Positions 30,712 to 32,291 of a stretch of 32,291 nt of DNA are shown piece after piece. Position 1 is the stretch's first letter. Every line of letters begins with the position of its first letter. Below the pieces are notes generated by a model. The model was given only the letters and a program-made list of their open reading frames with translations, ran no database searches and was not told the DNA's origin. The DNA is from an uncultured Clostridia bacterium. GTDB lineage: Bacteria; Bacillota; Clostridia; Oscillospirales; Ruminococcaceae. Made by a program: the position numbers and the translations under genes. The DNA lies in the NCBI GenBank assembly GCA_947624745.1, contig CANQLR010000026.1:1-32291 (forward strand). The letters run 5' to 3'.

Positions 30712-32277
30712 CTATTTCGCGTAGTCTACCGCTCGCGATTCGCGTATAAGGTTGACCTTTATCTGCCCGGGGTAGTCCATTTCGTCCTCTATCTTCTGCG
30801 AAATTTCGCGGGCGACGATGACCATCTGCTCGTCCGAGACCTTCTCGGGGATAACGAGTATCCTTACCTCGCGGCCGGCCTGTATCGCGAAGGATTTCTC
30901 CACGCCGTCGAAGCTCGAACAAATTTCCTCTAACTTTTCGAGCCGCTTGATGTAGTTCTCGAAGTTTTCGCTTCGCGCGGCCGGACGTGCCGCCGAGATC
31001 GCGTCCGCAGCCTGAACGAGCGCCGCGATGACGCTGTGGCACTCGACGTCGCCGTGGTGCGCCTCGATGGCATGAATGATGTCGGGCGATTCCTTGTATT
31101 TCTTGCAGACGTCGACGCCTATCTGAACGTGCGAGCCCTCGATCTCGTGCGAGAGCGCCTTGCCGATGTCGTGAAGTAAACCTGCGCGGCGGGCAAGCGT
31201 CGGGTCGACCCCGAGCTCGGAGGCCATCATGCCCGCAAGGTGAGCGACCTCGATGGAGTGGTTAAGTACGTTCTGGCGGTAGCTGGTGCGGTAGTGCAGC
31301 CGCCCGATGAGCTTGACGAGCTCGTGGTTGAGGCCGTGGATATTAGCCTCCAAAACAGCGCGTTCGCCCTCGGACTTGATGACCTGCTCGACCTCGCGCC
31401 GGGCCTTGTCGACCATTTCCTCGATGCGGGTCGGGTGTATGCGGCCGTCCTGAATGAGCCGCTCGAGGGCGATCCTCGCGACCTCGCGGCGGACGGGATC
31501 GAAGCAGGAAAGGGTGATGGTCTCGGGCGTGTCGTCGATAATGAGGTCGACGCCGGTGAGCTGTTCCAGCGCGCGGATATTTCTTCCCTCGCGGCCGATT
31601 ATGCGGCCCTTCATCTCGTCGTTAGGCAGCGGGACAACGCTGACCGCGCTCTCCGAGACCTGGTCGGCGGCGCATCTTGCGATGGCGAGAGAGATGTACT
31701 GGCGCGCCTTGGCCTCGCACTCCTCCTTTATCTGCGCCTCGTAGTTCATTATCCTGACCGCCTTTTCGTGCGCGAGGTCGTCCTCGAGCTCCTTTAAAAG
31801 GTAGTCCTTTGCCTGGTCCTGCGTAAGCTGAGAGATCTTTTCGAGCATCTCTATCTGGCTCCGCCTTATCTCCTCGGATTCGGCGAGCTTCTGGTCGGCC
31901 TGGTTCAGCTTCTGCTGAACGAGCTCGTTCTTGCGCTCCAGATTGTCGATCTTCTTGTCAAGAGTCTCCTCTTTTTGCTGTACGCGTCTTTCCTGGCGCG
32001 AGATCTCGCTTCTGCGTTCCTTGATCTCGCGGTCGGCTTCCTGTCTGGCTTTGTAGATTTCGTCCTTAGTCTCGATGAGCTTTTCTTTTTTCAGCGAATC
32101 GGCGTTCTTCCGGGCTTCCGAAACGATGCGTTCGGCTTCCTGCTCGGCAGAGCCTATTTCTGCCTCGGCCTTTTTCCGCCTGTCGTCATATCCGCGGCGG
32201 TAGCTTAAGACTCCCGCGCCGACGGCCGCGGCCAAAAGCACAACGGCGACGACTATAAGCAGCCATATCGGTATCAT
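30712..32277 (-). CDS. rny: Ribonuclease Y
   Basis: RNase Y is the membrane-anchored endoribonuclease that starts bulk mRNA decay in many Firmicutes. The protein has an N-terminal membrane helix (about 3-24), a long coiled coil (about 30-200), a KH RNA-binding domain ([31 protein letters not shown], about 218-248) and an HD phosphohydrolase domain with the metal-binding HDIGKA motif (about 365-370), at the usual family length. Two starts are possible: ATG at 32283 is only one base from AAGGAG, while ATG at 32277 is seven bases away, so I prefer 32277 (521 residues). The next gene upstream lies outside the window. Confidence 0.96.
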   Translation of the reverse strand: MIPIWLLIVVAVVLLAAAVGAGVLSYRRGYDDRRKKAEAEIGSAEQEAERIVSEARKNADSLKKEKLIETKDEIYKARQEADREIKERRSEISRQERRVQQKEETLDKKIDNLERKNELVQQKLNQADQKLAESEEIRRSQIEMLEKISQLTQDQAKDYLLKELEDDLAHEKAVRIMNYEAQIKEECEAKARQYISLAIARCAADQVSESAVSVVPLPNDEMKGRIIGREGRNIRALEQLTGVDLIIDDTPETITLSCFDPVRREVARIALERLIQDGRIHPTRIEEMVDKARREVEQVIKSEGERAVLEANIHGLNHELVKLIGRLHYRTSYRQNVLNHSIEVAHLAGMMASELGVDPTLARRAGLLHDIGKALSHEIEGSHVQIGVDVCKKYKESPDIIHAIEAHHGDVECHSVIAALVQAADAISAARPAARSENFENYIKRLEKLEEICSSFDGVEKSFAIQAGREVRILVIPEKVSDEQMVIVAREISQKIEDEMDYPGQIKVNLIRESRAVDYAK

Positions 32278-32291
32278 CGACATTCTCCTTT

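Overview
The window looks like the chromosome of a Gram-positive Clostridia member, probably of the Oscillospirales/Ruminococcaceae kind. This is inferred from the gene set (RNase Y, RqcH/NFACT, a trmK-nif3 pair, VanZ, superoxide reductase, an NPxTG cell-wall sorting signal), strong AGGAGG-type ribosome binding sites, TTGACA/TATAAT promoters with 17-base spacers, and moderately high GC. No 16S gene is present, so the taxonomy is inference.

Layout. (1) 1-2200 is the right end of an integrated mobile element: an excisionase-like gene, a tyrosine integrase, an intact tRNA-Ser(CGA), then a second tRNA-Ser(CGA) broken at its anticodon loop, with only the 5' half left next to a good promoter. (2) 2300-8060, plus strand, is housekeeping: DUF1858 protein, trmK, nif3-like, rqcH, a small membrane protein, a TrmO-like methyltransferase, a VanZ-like protein and a two-iron-centre superoxide reductase. 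(3) 8062-8396 is a gene-free, highly structured stretch: a GAAA-capped hairpin, a G-quadruplex motif, a perfect four-way junction (cloverleaf) and a bidirectional terminator. (4) 28433 down to 8397, minus strand, is one run of fifteen tightly packed genes behind a single strong promoter at 28583-28611. (5) 28711-30402, minus strand, is a secreted protein with an NPxTG sorting signal and its own strong promoter and terminator. (6) 30712-32277 is RNase Y.

The 20-kb run is the most interesting part. It begins with two LolD/MacB-type ATPases, the second carrying an AbrB-like C-terminal domain. It continues with an unusually large solute-binding protein carrying two predicted beta-sandwich modules, a sugar permease pair, an NHL-propeller/TPR/membrane-anchor protein, a YIP1-like membrane protein, a large exported DUF5696-like protein, a second sugar permease pair and a GH26-like lipoprotein. 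It ends with a MacA/HlyD-like lipoprotein, a 938-residue FtsX/MacB permease and two small membrane proteins. No MalK/MsmX-type ATPase is in the locus, so the sugar permeases probably borrow one, whereas the two ATPases are of the type that drives the FtsX permease. My inference is one envelope machine that combines glycan binding, trimming and uptake with a mechanotransmission or export unit. The substrate is not visible from sequence.
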